Both the position numbers and the translations under genes were made by a program. Below are positions 62,097 to 64,000 of a stretch of DNA of 64,000 bases, in pieces; position 1 is the first letter of the stretch; each line of letters begins with the position of its first letter. Below the pieces are notes generated by a model that had not been told where the DNA came from, did not search any database, and was given only the letters and a program-made list of their open reading frames with translations. The stretch lies in contig NZ_KZ319340.1 of NCBI RefSeq assembly GCF_002744735.1, forward strand, positions 465,028-529,027, written 5' to 3'. The DNA comes from Marinobacter guineae. Lineage in GTDB: Bacteria; Pseudomonadota; Gammaproteobacteria; Pseudomonadales; Oleiphilaceae.

Positions 62097-62222
62097 AACA
62101 AACGCACTCCCGGTTGGGCCAAACGACCAGTAATGACCTGTACCTCCATTCTGATGGTGTGCTTTTGATTCTTATTACTTACTGAATTCTACCAGAGGCG
62201 ATTTCAATGTCAGGTTACGCTC

Positions 62223-62250
62223 TTGTAAATTAGATGATAATTGTTATTAT
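62223..62250 (+). promoter_or_regulatory. Promoter with overlapping Fur box upstream of exbB
   Basis: TGATAATTGTTATTA (62235-62249) fits the 7-1-7 Fur consensus TGATAATNATTATCA at nearly all positions. It overlaps a -10 hexamer TATTAT (62245-62250), placed 16 bases after TTGTAA (62223-62228). Iron-bound Fur would block this promoter. Confidence 0.75.
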
Positions 62251-62285
62251 TTAGATCTACTTTCAACACAACTGAGAATCATACC

Positions 62286-62945
62286 ATGACCGATATCAGC
62301 TTACCCGCTGGCAACGGCCTGCTAGGCCAACTGACCGATATGGGCGGGCCTGTGATGGTTGTACTTTTGGTTCTTGCCCTAATCGGGATCGTCACGTTTG
62401 TTTATCTGATGCTTCTGGGAACACTTTACGCACCCAGATTGCCGGGCAAACTTAAAAAAACCGTAACCAGCTGGCAACAGAATCCCGGCGGCGTATCTCC
62501 GGATACCGTTCGCAGGGAAGCTGGTCGTTGGGGCAGGCTGAACCCGCTGCTGCATCTGGTTACTGATACCATGGATGCGTTGAAAAACCGGCAGGATGAC
62601 CGCCAGATTCGTGAAACAGCGGCCCGCGATGCGCAGCAGGCACTTGAGCCGTTCGAGGCGCCCCTTAAAATCATTGAGGTGATTGCCGCCCTGGCACCCT
62701 TACTGGGCTTGTTGGGGACCGTTCTGGGCATGATGGAGGCATTTAGTGCCATGGCCGCCACCGAAGGACGCGCCAACGCCACCCAGTTGAGTGGGGGTAT
62801 TTACGAAGCCCTGACAACCACCGCCGCCGGCCTGGTAGTCGCCATTCCCTTTGCCGCATTGGCGGCCTGGGTGGAGTTCCGTTTACGCCGCATTCACAAA
62901 ATCATCAACAGCACGCTGGTGTCGACCCTTAATGTGGCTGGTTGA
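62286..62945 (+). CDS. exbB: MotA/TolQ/ExbB proton channel family protein
   Basis: The ATG at 62286 gives 219 aa; the longer TTG frame begins in the Fur box. It has three membrane segments: residues about 22-42, 130-155 and 175-200. The LAPLLGLLGTVLGMMEAFSAM segment and TTTAAGLVVAIPFAALAAW are the ExbB/TolQ signature. With ExbD it converts proton flow into TonB movement. It is the first gene of a Fur-type iron operon, which supports ExbB over TolQ. Confidence 0.9.
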   Translation: MTDISLPAGNGLLGQLTDMGGPVMVVLLVLALIGIVTFVYLMLLGTLYAPRLPGKLKKTVTSWQQNPGGVSPDTVRREAGRWGRLNPLLHLVTDTMDALKNRQDDRQIRETAARDAQQALEPFEAPLKIIEVIAALAPLLGLLGTVLGMMEAFSAMAATEGRANATQLSGGIYEALTTTAAGLVVAIPFAALAAWVEFRLRRIHKIINSTLVSTLNVAG

Positions 62946-63327
62946 ACCAAGGGCCAGCCGCCGGATTCCAATCCGCATCACGCCTCTGATCGACGTGGTC
63001 TTCATTCTTCTGGTGTTCTTTATGCTCACCAGCCGGCTGCTGCCGGTAGACCACCTGGAGCTGGCCAACAACACTTCGAGCAGAAGCCCGGTCCCTGGCG
63101 AACCGCTTCCGGAACTGACCGTGACGGCCAACGGCCAGGTACAGTGGCAGGATCTCACCCTGCCGCTGGGGGATCTTCTCCCGGAGCTGATCGCTGCCGG
63201 TATAACCGAAGTCAACCTGGGCACCAGGGCGGACACCAGCCTCGGGGCATTTACCCGGACACTCAGCGAACTTGCAGCCCGCGGCATCGATGTTCACTGG
63301 AAGCGGAGTAGCGCCAAGACACCATGA
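62932..63327 (+). CDS. exbD: ExbD/TolR family protein 1
   Basis: The ATG at 62932 (MWLVEPRASRR) gives 131 aa and overlaps exbB by 14 bases. A single N-terminal helix has the conserved Asp in ITPLIDVVFILLVFFML, which carries protons. The C-terminal periplasmic domain is typical of ExbD/TolR. It overlaps the next gene by four bases. Confidence 0.92.
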   Translation: MWLVEPRASRRIPIRITPLIDVVFILLVFFMLTSRLLPVDHLELANNTSSRSPVPGEPLPELTVTANGQVQWQDLTLPLGDLLPELIAAGITEVNLGTRADTSLGAFTRTLSELAARGIDVHWKRSSAKTP

Positions 63328-63730
63328 CCAACCTGGTTCCACCTCCCTTTACTTCCGGTAAGTCACTGATGGAGCGAGTGGAAGACGCGCTTCTCCCGCT
63401 CATCAATCTGGTGTTCCTGCTGCTGATGTTTTTCATTGTCGCCGGTCAGATTTCCGACGAGCCGTTGCCCGAGCTCCCTGCAACCTCGCAGACCCGGGAG
63501 CAACAACCACCCCTTGCAGACCTGACCGTGGATGCCGAAGGCAACTGGTTAATCGGCGAAGAGACTCTCAACAAGAGATCCCTTATCGCCCGTCTGCCAG
63601 CGCCCGATCAACAGCAACCGCTGAGAATAGCCGCGGCAGAAAACATCGCCATGGCGGATCTGGAGGCCCTGTTCGGGGTACTGGAACAAGGTGGATACAC
63701 CGACATTCTGCTGCTGACGGAGCCGGGTGG

Positions 63731-63734
<4 letters not shown>
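63324..63734 (+). CDS. ExbD/TolR family protein 2 (divergent)
   Basis: The 136-aa protein overlaps exbD by ATGA. Its N-terminal helix reads LLPLINLVFLLLMFFIVAG, so the proton-carrying Asp of the ITPLIDVV motif is replaced by Asn. The C-terminal domain keeps the ExbD/TolR pattern. A second ExbD in the same operon may form a mixed ExbD stator, or may be a non-proton-conducting structural subunit. The substitution is visible; the consequence is inference. Confidence 0.88.

Positions 63735-64000
<266 letters not shown>

Overview
The window looks like a chromosomal segment of a marine gammaproteobacterium. The moderately high GC content, the wealth of acyl-CoA enzymes, a TRAP transporter, a MetNIQ importer, a Fur-type iron system and very dense c-di-GMP and two-component signalling all suggest Marinobacter or a close relative. 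That assignment is inference from gene content, not a database match. No rRNA, tRNA, CRISPR array, prophage or insertion sequence was recognised.

Region 1 (1-19 kb) is acyl-CoA catabolism. It holds a bifunctional enoyl-CoA hydratase/3-hydroxyacyl-CoA dehydrogenase cut by the left edge, an IclR regulator, a GhrA-like reductase, a membrane permease, and a plus-strand operon of glutaryl-CoA dehydrogenase, a PimC/PimD-like acyl-CoA dehydrogenase pair, a class II aldolase-family protein and a MaoC-like hydratase. A minus-strand operon follows: SDR, thioesterase, ACAD10/11-like dehydrogenase, SDR, APH-type kinase, SurE phosphatase and CoA ligase. Its kinase and dehydrogenase look like a split version of the animal ACAD10/11 fusion and of the bacterial levulinate (Lva) enzymes. 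A second CoA ligase diverges from it. The gene set suggests use of dicarboxylic and/or hydroxylated acids.

Region 2 (19-32 kb) holds a TRAP transporter operon, a secreted hypothetical protein, two chemotaxis receptors (one with a good sigma-28 promoter, one with an Aer-like PAS domain), an NSS symporter, an EamA exporter, a MATE exporter, a membrane diguanylate cyclase and a cysteine-containing unknown protein.

Region 3 (32.5-47.5 kb) is the most remarkable part: ten same-strand, mostly overlapping signalling genes. In order they are a histidine kinase, a REC/HD-GYP-like protein, a REC/coiled-coil protein, an MglA-like small GTPase, a second histidine kinase, a response-regulator/GspE-PilB ATPase fusion, a large multi-PAS membrane kinase, an Rcp1-like response regulator, a REC-PAS-LOV-GGDEF-EAL-REC protein with the LOV cysteine, and another HD-GYP-like protein. 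The set suggests a system in which two-component, GTPase, blue-light and c-di-GMP inputs meet at a type IV pilus or type II secretion motor.

Region 4 (47.5-64 kb) holds S-formylglutathione hydrolase, a CBS protein, an AGCS symporter, a 1-Cys peroxiredoxin, metNIQ, an HDOD-GAF protein, an amidase, an SLT-like protein, a TauE/SafE permease, a Cache-PAS-GGDEF cyclase and a Fur-box-preceded exbB-exbD-exbD-tonB operon cut by the right edge.

Several long inverted-repeat elements lie between genes. Three share a core box and look like one dispersed family. Start codons were chosen by Shine-Dalgarno spacing; where that differs from the longest reading frame, the entry says so.
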